Origin: Akkermansiaceae bacterium
GTDB taxonomy: Bacteria > Verrucomicrobiota > Verrucomicrobiia > Verrucomicrobiales > Akkermansiaceae
Direction: 5' to 3'
DNA length: 10,136 nucleotides
NCBI GenBank assembly: GCA_029288115.1
Contig: JARFPV010000494.1
Coordinates: forward strand, 1-10,136
The notes under the pieces: generated by a model
What the model was told of the DNA's origin: nothing
Database searches by the model: none
The model's input: only the letters and a program-made list of their open reading frames with translations
Part shown: in pieces, positions 1 to 6,575 of the stretch
Layout of the letters: each line of letters begins with the position of its first letter
How positions within the stretch are numbered: position 1 is the stretch's first letter
Program-made: the position numbers and the translations under genes

Positions 1-2
1 GA

Positions 3-134
3 GACATAGAGACGATCGAGTCATGGCTCTAGAATACAGATCGACGAGTGAAGTTCATCTGGGCAGGAAAGCCATTCCCGAAGGATTACGGCGAGTTTGA
101 TATGTTCAACAGGCTGTTCTATCTTACTAGGTAA
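3..134 (+). pseudogene. 5' continuation of the phosphorylase gene, interrupted by two stops
   Basis: This stretch reads in the same frame as the phosphorylase fragment that follows and gives family-like sequence (KFIWAGKPFPKDY, then FDMFNRLFYLTR). TAG at 30-32 and TAA at 132-134 break the frame. Each stop is one base from a plausible sense codon: CAG for the first, AAA for the second, where the text would read LTR-K-YSKAAV. Genes in the window end in TAA, TAG and TGA, so a reassigned stop is unlikely. Sequencing or assembly error at a contig edge and true gene decay are both possible. I favour error, because both stops lie within 134 bases of the contig end and the opposite end carries adapter sequence. 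Confidence 0.5.
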
Positions 135-557
135 TATTCAAAAGCAGCCGTGCTGGTAGGGTACGAGGTCTCACTCTGCAAACTGCTCAAGGATGGCTCC
201 GACATGTGGCTCTACAACCCCATCGTCACACGCGAGGCATCCGGCACATCCGGCATGACCGCTGCGATGAATGCCAGTGTGAATTTCTCCACCTATGACG
301 GCTGGGTCTGTGAGTTCTCCAAACACGGACACAACTCCTACCTCATCCCCGAGGCCGACCCGAACCTCTCCGAGGAAGCGCGTGACCAACACGATATGTT
401 GGGTTTCTATCAGGTGCTCGAAACTGAAGTGCTGCCAACCTATTACGATCGTCCAGACGATTGGTGGGATGTTGTACTCAACAGCATGAACGAGGTTGTA
501 CCATTCTTCGACTCCGACCGCATGGCTGACGAATACTATACCAAGATGTATAGCTAA
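135..557 (+). CDS. alpha-glucan (glycogen) phosphorylase family protein, GT35, C-terminal fragment
   Basis: This is the C-terminal part of a glycogen/alpha-glucan phosphorylase-type glycosyltransferase, a family that releases glucose-1-phosphate from alpha-1,4-glucans in the cytoplasm. The evidence is the family block from GYEVSLCKLLKDGSDMWLYNP through EASGTSGMTAAMN to YDGWVCEF, followed by a family-like tail that ends in ADEYYTKMYS and TAA. The frame opens at 135, after the TAA at 132-134. The GTG at 150 is only the first available start codon and is unlikely to be the true start, because homology continues upstream. The position that holds the pyridoxal-phosphate lysine in classical members (SGMK) is Thr here (codon 258-260). 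The fragment may therefore belong to a subfamily without that cofactor attachment, or it may be inactive. Family membership is secure; catalytic activity is not. Confidence 0.8.
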   Translation, partial: YSKAAVLVGYEVSLCKLLKDGSDMWLYNPIVTREASGTSGMTAAMNASVNFSTYDGWVCEFSKHGHNSYLIPEADPNLSEEARDQHDMLGFYQVLETEVLPTYYDRPDDWWDVVLNSMNEVVPFFDSDRMADEYYTKMYS

Positions 558-563
558 TAAATC

Positions 564-614
564 GAAGATGCAGAACTCAAGTGCTGCAAGGTGCTTGAGT
601 TGTCTTGCATCTTC
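564..614. terminator. bidirectional hairpin between convergent genes
   Basis: GAAGATGCA (564-572) pairs perfectly with TGCATCTTC (606-614). Inside it, AACTCAAG (574-581) pairs with CTTGAGTT (594-601) around a 12-base loop. The hairpin starts 7 bases after the phosphorylase stop and ends 11 bases before the stop of the convergent gene at 625, where a shared transcription terminator is expected. Neither side has a strong T-tract, so a hairpin barrier or 3'-end stabiliser is also possible. Confidence 0.6.
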
Positions 615-624
615 TACCTCTGCT

Positions 625-1443
625 TCAGCAAAGCCTAATCATGTCGCGCACGAACTGGCGCCATAGAAAAAACAATCCCCGGATGGTGTAGCGGAAATGC
701 CCGTCACCAGTCAGGCTGATCACACCCTGCTGTAAGTTGTGGTCAATCTGTCGTTTCATTTCGTGTTCGATTTCCTCCTCCAGGTGATCGGGATCCGGGA
801 TGGCAAGATCGTCATCCACAAATCCTTGTTTTAGTAGGAAATTACAATGGCTTCTGAGTAAATTGATGACGCACTCATTGGCACAGCTGATCTGATTCCA
901 GTGGACACCGGGATTGGGTTTCAGGGTGGGGGAGAATGGAAAATTAGTCGTACGCCAAATGCCGTTGGTGATGTCTCGTGATGTCACCGTAAGATAGGAA
1001 AAGGTGACATTCGACTGCTCACACAGGCAGAGCGATACGACTGATCGCGTCTCTGCATTCCAGTAGAGCTGATAGATCTGTTCCATACCGCCAAGGTTCC
1101 AACCGCAGTCGTGGATGTGCTCATAACCGACCCGCTCCAAATTTCGTAAATGCTCACGGGCACTTGGAAATGCGGCCAGGCTGATGCGCATCCTTTCCTC
1201 GAGCTTGTTTTCTACCGGCATGCGCAATTTGCGAATCCGGGTGAGTAACTCCACCCAAGGCAGGAAAAACCATGCCACCATGGCGATTGCCCCCCAAAGA
1301 ATACTCTCGGTGAGGAAATAGATGCAGAGCCCGGACGCCACCAGCATCAGCAGTGCGCCTAGTTTCCGCAACCAGGATGTCCTGCAAGCCCTCAGGGCAT
1401 AACAGAACACAATCAGTGCCATCAGCGTGTAAAATTTCTGCAT
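625..1443 (-). CDS. orphan membrane protein with three N-terminal hydrophobic segments
   Basis: I do not recognise this family. From the ATG at 1443 the protein has 272 residues. Three hydrophobic stretches lie at about residues 4-18, 27-44 and 47-66, followed by a basic turn (LTRIRKLRM) and a soluble part of about 200 residues. That part contains a Cys-containing segment (SLCLCEQS) and an acidic helix (DHLEEEIEHEMKRQ). An upstream GTG/ATG extension to 1590 is open, but it would overlap the divergent gene at 1537, and its added residues look like low-complexity noncoding translation. The start at 1443 places the hydrophobic region at the N terminus and is preferred. It is divergent from the carbonic anhydrase-type gene and convergent with the phosphorylase, so it is probably transcribed alone. 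The hydrophobic hairpin points to an inner-membrane protein; the role is unknown. Confidence 0.6.
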   Translation of the reverse strand: MQKFYTLMALIVFCYALRACRTSWLRKLGALLMLVASGLCIYFLTESILWGAIAMVAWFFLPWVELLTRIRKLRMPVENKLEERMRISLAAFPSAREHLRNLERVGYEHIHDCGWNLGGMEQIYQLYWNAETRSVVSLCLCEQSNVTFSYLTVTSRDITNGIWRTTNFPFSPTLKPNPGVHWNQISCANECVINLLRSHCNFLLKQGFVDDDLAIPDPDHLEEEIEHEMKRQIDHNLQQGVISLTGDGHFRYTIRGLFFLWRQFVRDMIRLC

Positions 1444-1483
1444 GGAAACAAAAGAAGATCCAGCGCCGCAGCCGCCCGCAGCA

Positions 1484-1501
1484 CGTGGCGAATATGCCAC
1501 G
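1484..1501. promoter_or_regulatory. dyad in the divergent intergenic region, possible operator
   Basis: CGTGGC (1484-1489) and GCCACG (1496-1501) form a perfect 6-base inverted repeat with a 6-base AT-rich centre. It lies in the 93-base gap between the divergent genes starting at 1443 (-) and 1537 (+). The size and position suit a transcription-factor site or a short 5'-leader hairpin. No convincing -35/-10 pair was found nearby, so the function is speculative. Confidence 0.3.
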
Positions 1502-1536
1502 GCAAGCGGGGGATTGCAACTTGTGAAAACCTCACT

Positions 1537-2076
1537 ATGCTGACAGCCATGGCGATTGAGACATTTGGAGAGCACGGCCCACAAATCCACGACTCGGCAT
1601 TTGTAGCTGCTAGCGCTGACCTCATAGGCAGGGTAAGCGTCGGCGAGAACTCGAGTATTTGGTATAACACCACCCTACGTGGCGATATCAACGAGATTGT
1701 TGTCGGCCCGAATTCCAATGTGCAGGACAACGCCTGTGTGCATCTCGCCGATGACTACGGCGCCTACATTGGCGAGTTGGTCACCATCGGTCACAGTGCC
1801 ATCATCCATGCCTGCACCATCAAGAATGAGGTGCTCGTTGGTATGGGTGCCTGTATTCTGGACGGAGCCGTCATCGGTGAGCGCAGTATCATTGGTGCCC
1901 AGACGTTGGTTACCGGAGGTATGGAAATCCCGCCGGGCTCGCTCGTGTTAGGAAGCCCAGGTAAGGTTGTAAAAACCCTGTCGCTCGATGAGCAGGCGGA
2001 AATCAGGAAATGGGCTGACAAATACGTGCAGGTGTCACGCAAATTTCTCAATCGACCTAACGGCGGAAAACTCTAA
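1537..2076 (+). CDS. gamma-carbonic anhydrase-like hexapeptide-repeat protein
   Basis: This is a 179-residue left-handed beta-helix protein of the gamma-carbonic anhydrase/YrdA/PaaY type. These are cytoplasmic trimers that bind a metal at subunit interfaces, and some hydrate CO2. Hexapeptide repeats run through the middle (IGRVSVGENSSIW, IGHSAIIHACTI, VLVGMGACILDGAVIG). The three histidines expected to bind metal are visible: H69 in CVHLADD, H86 in TIGHS and H91 in IIHAC. The conserved R48/D50 (LRGDIN) and Q63/D64 (VQDN) are also present. A C-terminal helix (about 148-172) packs against the helix in this family. The start could be ATG 1537 or ATG 1549 (MAIETFGEH); neither has a Shine-Dalgarno sequence. 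Only 14 bases separate it from the DUF151 gene, so the two probably share a transcript. Many members have no demonstrated anhydrase activity, so the family call is firmer than the enzymatic one. Confidence 0.87.
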   Translation: MLTAMAIETFGEHGPQIHDSAFVAASADLIGRVSVGENSSIWYNTTLRGDINEIVVGPNSNVQDNACVHLADDYGAYIGELVTIGHSAIIHACTIKNEVLVGMGACILDGAVIGERSIIGAQTLVTGGMEIPPGSLVLGSPGKVVKTLSLDEQAEIRKWADKYVQVSRKFLNRPNGGKL

Positions 2077-2090
2077 GTATAAAACTGAAA

Positions 2091-2543
2091 ATGAAAGATC
2101 ATGTGAGAGTCGAACCTGTCGCGCTGATGCCGACGTCTGCTGGCTGTGCAGTATTTCTTGGCAATGGCGAGAAAGTCATCGTCTTTTATATCGAACCAGC
2201 CATCGGTGCCTCAATCAATGCGGTCATGTCCGGCGTCAAACCACCACGTCCGCTTACCCATGATCTTTTTTCCCAGATGCTTGATGCCTTTGGCGCTCGT
2301 GTGGAAAAAGCCGTCATCGTCAAGGTGGAGGGAGAGGTGTTTTATGCGCGGCTCTATGTGGTTGCCGAAAACGAGATCATGGAGCGTAAGGTCATCGAAA
2401 TTGATGCCCGTCCAAGCGATTGTCTGGCGCTCGCCGTACGGCAGGAAGCTCCGGTCTATGTGCGTGAACACGTCTGGGACGAGCTCCGCGATATGTCCGA
2501 TGTGCTTGCCGAGCTCAAGGATAAGGCGGATGATGAGGTTTAG
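2091..2543 (+). CDS. bifunctional nuclease domain protein (BFN, DUF151)
   Basis: This 150-residue protein belongs to the DUF151/BFN family. Its founding plant members were reported to have both RNase and DNase activity; bacterial members are mostly uncharacterised. The diagnostic blocks are all present: VIVFYIEPAIGASI (about 29-42), KPPRPLTHDLFSQML (about 50-64), VEGEVFYARLYV (about 79-90) and IEIDARPSDCLALAVRQEAPVYV (about 102-124). The length covers the single domain plus an acidic tail, with no C-terminal UvrB/UvrC motif such as some relatives carry. It lies 14 bases after the gamma-carbonic anhydrase-type gene on the same strand, suggesting an operon. Its TAG stop overlaps by 4 bases, tail-to-tail, with the TAA stop of the convergent protease gene, leaving no room for a terminator between them. 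Confidence 0.87.
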   Translation: MKDHVRVEPVALMPTSAGCAVFLGNGEKVIVFYIEPAIGASINAVMSGVKPPRPLTHDLFSQMLDAFGARVEKAVIVKVEGEVFYARLYVVAENEIMERKVIEIDARPSDCLALAVRQEAPVYVREHVWDELRDMSDVLAELKDKADDEV

Positions 2544-4135
2544 GGGGCCTGCTTCACAAACCCGTCGCTACGGCTGTTATTGGTCGCATTACTGTCCGTC
2601 TCGGTGGTCTGCACGGTAGAACTAACGGTTACGGGAGTTTCGTTGTTAGGTAACAGGACGGAGACTGGGTAAGTCTGGATGGCACCGGGAGCGAGGCTGC
2701 TGATGTTGATCGTCTGGGTGCCGGATGGGCTGTTGATGGTGAGTGGTGAGTTGATTAGTGTTTCTGTGCCACGGTTCTGCACGGTGACGAGCACCTGGGG
2801 TAGGGTTGAGTTGACTGAGGGCGGGACGAGCACCTGACTGGCAATGGCGGCATCATAGATTCCAGGTGTGCCGCTATTCATAATCCGGCCCAGATCGAGA
2901 ATGCCAGTGCCGTATGCATTGTCTGCGCCGGGCAGTCCTGAATCATTTGCGTTCCCTAACACAAGGTCAGTCGCTTGTGAGGCAGTGAGGTTTTTTTCCG
3001 TCATGGTGGCTGCAATGGCACCGCTGATGAATGGTGCGCTTGCCGATGTGCCAGAGAACTGGGTCAGCTGTTCTTCACCCCAAGCAGCATTCACGGAATA
3101 GCCCGGTGCGGTGATGCCGAGGTTCTCTCCCGTGTTGGAAAAATCCAGATGTTCTCCCTGAGCCTCTACAGCACCCACGGCAATGACTCCCTCGTAGGCA
3201 GCCGGGTAGGCAACTGTTTCCAGCCCGGAGTTGCCGGATGATGCCACGATGACCGCTCCGCTCGACTGCGCGTATTCCACAGCGTTCCTAACAACATTGC
3301 TGTCGCCGTAGGACCCCATCGAGATGTTGATGACTTTCGCTCCAGCGTCCACGGCCTGAATGATACCATCGGCTAGGGTAAAGGAATCTGAGCTGCCAGA
3401 GTCATCTGTGATCCGAATCGATAAAATATCAGATGCAGGAGCAACTCCTGGCGTGAGCGGATGGTCGCCTGAAACGATCGATGCAACCGCCGTCCCATGT
3501 CCCAGCTGAGAGTCAGCCGTCAGCTCGGTCAGTGCGATCTGGGTGATTTTGCCTTTTTGTTGATCCAGCGCGAGGTGGCTGTTCACTCCGGAATCCAACA
3601 CCGCAACCGTCACCCCTTTACCCCATTGTGAGTTGTCGCCAGTAACTCCTAGCCAGCTCAGGGCATTTCTGCCGAAGCCTGAGGCGCCTGCTTGAGCGGA
3701 TGCATCAGGAGGCGTTGGGATGGTTACCAGATAGTTATAACCAAGTTCAGCGCCATCAATCCCGTCCAGGTCGCCACCCGGGCCAATACCAAAACGCACT
3801 GCCCGCAATTGATCAGATTTACCAAGCAGTTTCAAATTCCGATCACCTAGGCTGGCGAGGAATTTCCGGTAGTCCTCGTCCGTTTTGAACACCGCAATAC
3901 GTTCGTTCTGTAGCGCAAATGGTGGCAATTCCTCGGCGATGCCTCCGCCAACCTTTCGTGCACCTGCCCGGGTGAGCGACTTGTTGGCTGACATCGGCGC
4001 TTGTGCGGTAGGGGTATGACTTTCCTCTGGTGTTTCGGCCATGGGCTCGTCCTCCTGGGGGCGACTAATCATAAACCCCGCTACCACAGCCAGTAGCAGG
4101 GTGATGATAGCAAGGATGGCGGTTCTGGAGGGCAT
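2540..4135 (-). CDS. secreted or membrane-anchored subtilisin-like S8 serine protease with CARDB-like C-terminal domain
   Basis: This 531-residue protein starts with a hydrophobic N-terminal segment (about 5-23), a signal peptide or signal anchor for export. A Pro/Thr/Glu-rich spacer follows, then a probable propeptide (about 75-140). The subtilase domain (about 155-420) has the full catalytic set: D181 in VAVLDSGVN, H213 in GHGTAVASI, oxyanion N302 in SSGNSG and S364 in SGTSASAP. Residues from about 445 to 525 form a beta-rich, Thr/Asn-rich region (LVTVQNRGTETL ... LAPGA ... ATNNSRSDG) resembling CARDB, a bacterial adhesion-type module. It should be an active extracytoplasmic endopeptidase; the substrate is unknown. 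The gene stands alone: convergent with the DUF151 gene (4-base overlap at 2540-2543) and divergent from the lipoprotein gene. The ATG at 4135 is chosen because it begins directly before the signal sequence. Confidence 0.9.
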   Translation of the reverse strand: MPSRTAILAIITLLLAVVAGFMISRPQEDEPMAETPEESHTPTAQAPMSANKSLTRAGARKVGGGIAEELPPFALQNERIAVFKTDEDYRKFLASLGDRNLKLLGKSDQLRAVRFGIGPGGDLDGIDGAELGYNYLVTIPTPPDASAQAGASGFGRNALSWLGVTGDNSQWGKGVTVAVLDSGVNSHLALDQQKGKITQIALTELTADSQLGHGTAVASIVSGDHPLTPGVAPASDILSIRITDDSGSSDSFTLADGIIQAVDAGAKVINISMGSYGDSNVVRNAVEYAQSSGAVIVASSGNSGLETVAYPAAYEGVIAVGAVEAQGEHLDFSNTGENLGITAPGYSVNAAWGEEQLTQFSGTSASAPFISGAIAATMTEKNLTASQATDLVLGNANDSGLPGADNAYGTGILDLGRIMNSGTPGIYDAAIASQVLVPPSVNSTLPQVLVTVQNRGTETLINSPLTINSPSGTQTINISSLAPGAIQTYPVSVLLPNNETPVTVSSTVQTTETDSNATNNSRSDGFVKQAP

Positions 4136-4383
4136 GAGCGTTAAACAAGGCGAGGTGATGGATGTTTCGAATAAAAAACGTTTTGTCTCTCAGGAGGCAA
4201 CGGCACAAACCACATTACATTGTCTGAGAGATCTTGCAGCCGAAAAATGTTTCGCAATTTTAGCTCCAAACGAGGATGCGTGAAAATAATATGGAAATGC
4301 CAAATCAAATTTTGTATGAACGCATATCGTCCGGTTAATTCTTCATCCCGACAGACTAACATTACAACCTATATTCCATACCA
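4136..4383. promoter_or_regulatory. divergent intergenic region with an inverted repeat
   Basis: These 248 bases separate the divergent starts of the S8 protease and the lipoprotein, so both promoters should lie here. I see no convincing gene. TCTCTCAG (4186-4193) and CTGAGAGA (4224-4231) are perfect complements around a 30-base loop. On the minus strand a short T-tract (complement of 4173-4178) follows, so the structure could be a leader hairpin or attenuator for the protease. ATGTTTCG occurs directly repeated at 4162-4169 and 4247-4254, flanking the inverted repeat, and the second copy forms a small CGAAA/TTTCG hairpin. No known riboswitch consensus was recognised. Confidence 0.35.
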
Positions 4384-4734
4384 ATGAAAACAATGACCCG
4401 TTTCGCAGCTATGGCCGCCGTCGTGCTGGCTAGCATCTTTATCAGTTCCTGCACACAGCCTGCACCAGTGTCTTCTCGCCCAGCGTATACACCGACAACC
4501 TATGTGCTGAAGCCGCGTATTACCATTCGCAATAACACTTATAAAACGCTTGTCGTCGGTGTGAGAGGTCCTGAGAGCCGTATGGTCTCGGTTCCAGCAC
4601 GCAGCAGCCGTCTCGTTACCCTGCGTTCAGGAGTTTACAAGTATGCCGCTGCTGCTAAGAATACGCGCACTATTTCCGGATATAAGACATTTACCGCCAA
4701 CAGAAGCTATACCTGGAATTTTGGAACCAGATAG
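4384..4734 (+). CDS. small putative lipoprotein of unknown function
   Basis: This 116-residue protein has a lysine-containing N terminus, a hydrophobic stretch (about 7-20) and a lipobox-like ISSC with C23 as the likely lipidated cysteine. The mature part is basic and beta-rich. A core (RITIRNNTYKTLVVGVRGPESRMVSVPARSSRLVTLRSGVY) reads like an immunoglobulin-like beta fold, and the chain ends in aromatic residues (SYTWNFGTR). I do not recognise a named family. It should be exported and anchored to the inner or outer membrane. The ATG at 4384 fits the signal peptide; no Shine-Dalgarno sequence precedes it. An intrinsic terminator follows 24 bases after the stop, so it is probably a monocistronic unit separate from fmt. 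Confidence 0.7.
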   Translation: MKTMTRFAAMAAVVLASIFISSCTQPAPVSSRPAYTPTTYVLKPRITIRNNTYKTLVVGVRGPESRMVSVPARSSRLVTLRSGVYKYAAAAKNTRTISGYKTFTANRSYTWNFGTR

Positions 4735-4757
4735 ATCCTACTAGCACAATCTTCTCA

Positions 4758-4792
4758 ACGAGTCACATCCTCCGGGACGTGGCTCGTTTTGT
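4758..4792 (+). terminator. intrinsic terminator after the lipoprotein gene
   Basis: ACGAGTCAC (4758-4766) pairs with GTGGCTCGT (4779-4787) through nine base pairs, one of them G-T. An inner TCC/GGA pairing closes a small loop, and a T-rich run (TTTTGTT) follows directly. This is a canonical Rho-independent terminator for the lipoprotein gene and isolates it from fmt. Confidence 0.85.
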
Positions 4793-4845
4793 TGCGGTCG
4801 TGATTCAGGCTTGGTATTTGTCCGGCGGAGTTTAAAAAACACACC

Positions 4846-5799
4846 ATGTCCGCGCCGCGTATCGTTTTTATGGGAACGGGAGATATTGCCATCCCATCTT
4901 TTGAATGTCTGTTAGGAAAGGGGCTGGTTGCTTTGGTGACTCAGCCAGACAAACCAGTGGGCCGTAAACAGGTGCTCACACCTCCCAAAATCAAGCAGTT
5001 GGCGATCGAGCACGGGATTCCGGTGATGCAGCCGGAAAACGCGCGCGATAAATCATTTGTAGCAGAGCTCTCTGAGTTGAAACCCGATATCATCGTTGTG
5101 ATGGCATACGGCCAGATACTCAATCAGAAGCTACTCGATATCCCGCCGCTAGCATTCATCAACCTGCATGCTTCTCTGCTGCCTAAATACCGGGGAGCAG
5201 CCTGTATTCAGGCAGCGATAGATGCGGGGGATACCACCACAGGTATTACCGTCATGCACGTGGTCAAAGCACTCGATGCAGGGGATATCATTTTCACAAA
5301 AGAAATACCCATTGGCAAATATGAGACCGGCGGAGAGTTGCACGACCGAATCACAGAGATGTCTCCTGAAGTGTTATTGGAAGCTATAGAATTGCTTGCT
5401 AGCGGCAATGCACCCCGCATCCCACAGGATGAATCACAGATGAGTTATATCCCCAAACTCATGCGCAGCGATGGGGAAATCGACTGGTCATTACCCGCTG
5501 ATCACATCGAGAGACGTATCCGTGCCTACGACCCCTGGCCCGGAACCTCCACGACATTCACTGAGACCACAGGAAGACACAAAGGGCGCAAGAAACGGTT
5601 GAAAATTTTCCCCCAGACAGAAGTCGTCGAACAGTCAGGAAAACCAGGCGAGGTAATCTCAGTGGACAGCTGTATGGTCGTGGCGTGCGGTGAAAATGCA
5701 CTGGCAATCAACGAGCTCCAACCCGATGGTAGCCGCCGCATGACTTCCGCAGAATTTCTCCTCAGTTCGCCAGTTTCAGTAGGTGACCAGCTAGGCTGA
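4846..5799 (+). CDS. fmt: methionyl-tRNA formyltransferase
   Basis: Fmt transfers the formyl group of 10-formyltetrahydrofolate to Met-tRNA(fMet), making the initiator tRNA for translation. The 317-residue length is normal for the family. The N-terminal Rossmann-like catalytic domain starts with RIVFMGTGDIAIPSFE (5-20). The folate/catalytic block FINLHASLLPKYRGAACIQ (104-122) carries N106 and H108, and D147 lies in ALDAGDIIF (142-150), matching the Asn-His-Asp triad known from E. coli Fmt. The C-terminal OB-fold domain that contacts tRNA begins near residue 207 (SDGEIDWSLPADHIERRIRAYDPWPG). The start at 4846 fits the family N terminus; GGAG lies about 16 bases upstream, too far for a normal ribosome-binding site. 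The peptide deformylase gene often found beside fmt is absent here. Only 6 bases separate its TGA from the stop of the convergent downstream gene. Confidence 0.96.
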   Translation: MSAPRIVFMGTGDIAIPSFECLLGKGLVALVTQPDKPVGRKQVLTPPKIKQLAIEHGIPVMQPENARDKSFVAELSELKPDIIVVMAYGQILNQKLLDIPPLAFINLHASLLPKYRGAACIQAAIDAGDTTTGITVMHVVKALDAGDIIFTKEIPIGKYETGGELHDRITEMSPEVLLEAIELLASGNAPRIPQDESQMSYIPKLMRSDGEIDWSLPADHIERRIRAYDPWPGTSTTFTETTGRHKGRKKRLKIFPQTEVVEQSGKPGEVISVDSCMVVACGENALAINELQPDGSRRMTSAEFLLSSPVSVGDQLG

Positions 5800-5805
5800 C
5801 TCGAG

Positions 5806-6534
5806 TTACTTAGTCTCAATCACCGAAATTGTGCCATCAGTTTCGGATTTGACCACTTCTCCGTCCACTAGAATCTCCACTTTGCATCCGGTGAGTAGGT
5901 CCTTGCGTCTACCGCCAGGTTTTGCCACGACTGGCTCTTGGTAGCTGATTCCCTCCGCATTGGTTTTGCTCACATACTTGATGACGGGTTCGAGCTTCCC
6001 GGACACGATATCGAGTTTCTCGGTGTGCAGTGTGACTGTCTGATTTGCAACGATTTTTTCGCATGACAGATTTCCAGTGCTCATCTTCTTTTCGCGTTCG
6101 GGTTTCAAGTAGCCCTGCACCTGGTAATATAGCGTGTAGTTGACTGACAGATCTGTGTATGTGTTCTTGGAGCGATTGCTCAGGGAAATCGTGTAGCCGC
6201 TCGGGTAGACACGATCAACAGTTCTGGGCGCGAGTTTTTTGATGCTCTTGTCTTGGAATTTTCTCAGACTCAAACGGATGTCATTTCCCACCGCCAGCCT
6301 CTTGCCATTGGCGACAACATACTTCTGGTCATTCTCGCTGAGGAGATCGATTTTAAATGAACTCTTACGTCCACTTTTCATCCGCACAGTGACCCTCTTT
6401 GTTTTTGCATCATACCCCGTCAGTTCAGCAAAAAAACTCTTCGTCTTATCCTGGCTCTGAAACCGCCGGATCTCTGCGGATGCATCAAAACATGTTAAAA
6501 ATACAATACCCAGTAGTGCAATTGCCTGTCTCAT
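5806..6534 (-). CDS. secreted protein with SLA1-homology-1 (SHD1-like) domain
   Basis: This 242-residue protein has a cleavable-looking signal peptide: a hydrophobic core at residues 5-15 and an ASA|E site after residue 20. Residues 23-74 (RRFQSQ ... SGRKSSFKIDLLSENDQKYV) match the layout of the SHD1/SLA1-homology domain 1: a charged start, a beta-strand AELTGYDAKTKRVTVRMKSG, then the closing L-S-x-x-D-Q-x-Y-V motif. This module is frequent in predicted exported proteins of Planctomycetes and Verrucomicrobia, where its role is not defined. The remainder (75-242) is beta-rich and unrecognised. The gene begins 41 bases after the uvrA stop on the same strand with no visible terminator between them, so read-through from uvrA is possible. 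It is convergent with fmt. The residues SNRSKN (119-124) share a 17-base identity with uvrA. The domain call is by pattern recognition only. Confidence 0.65.
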   Translation of the reverse strand: MRQAIALLGIVFLTCFDASAEIRRFQSQDKTKSFFAELTGYDAKTKRVTVRMKSGRKSSFKIDLLSENDQKYVVANGKRLAVGNDIRLSLRKFQDKSIKKLAPRTVDRVYPSGYTISLSNRSKNTYTDLSVNYTLYYQVQGYLKPEREKKMSTGNLSCEKIVANQTVTLHTEKLDIVSGKLEPVIKYVSKTNAEGISYQEPVVAKPGGRRKDLLTGCKVEILVDGEVVKSETDGTISVIETK

Positions 6535-6575
6535 GACTAGCTAATTCTATTCGATTGAGCGCGTTATGTCAAAAA

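Noticed and set aside
1..8. GAGACATA at the contig start also occurs in the adapter region (10069-10076)
   Set aside because: It is only 8 bases, the following bases differ, and the frame reads into phosphorylase-like sequence, so coincidence is more likely than adapter at this end.
1444..1590. N-terminal extension of the membrane protein
   Set aside because: It would overlap the divergent gene start at 1537 and put 49 unrelated residues before a normal membrane-inserting N terminus.
4181..4235. Possible glycine or other riboswitch, because of the CTCTCAGG-like sequence
   Set aside because: Only a short similarity is present. The conserved core and paired stems of the glycine riboswitch are not there, and neither neighbour is a glycine-related gene.
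4312..4375. Sigma-70-like promoter before the lipoprotein (TTGTAT...TTAATT, or TATATT at 4370)
   Set aside because: The first pair matches consensus poorly; the TATATT box is too close to the ATG and has no -35 partner.
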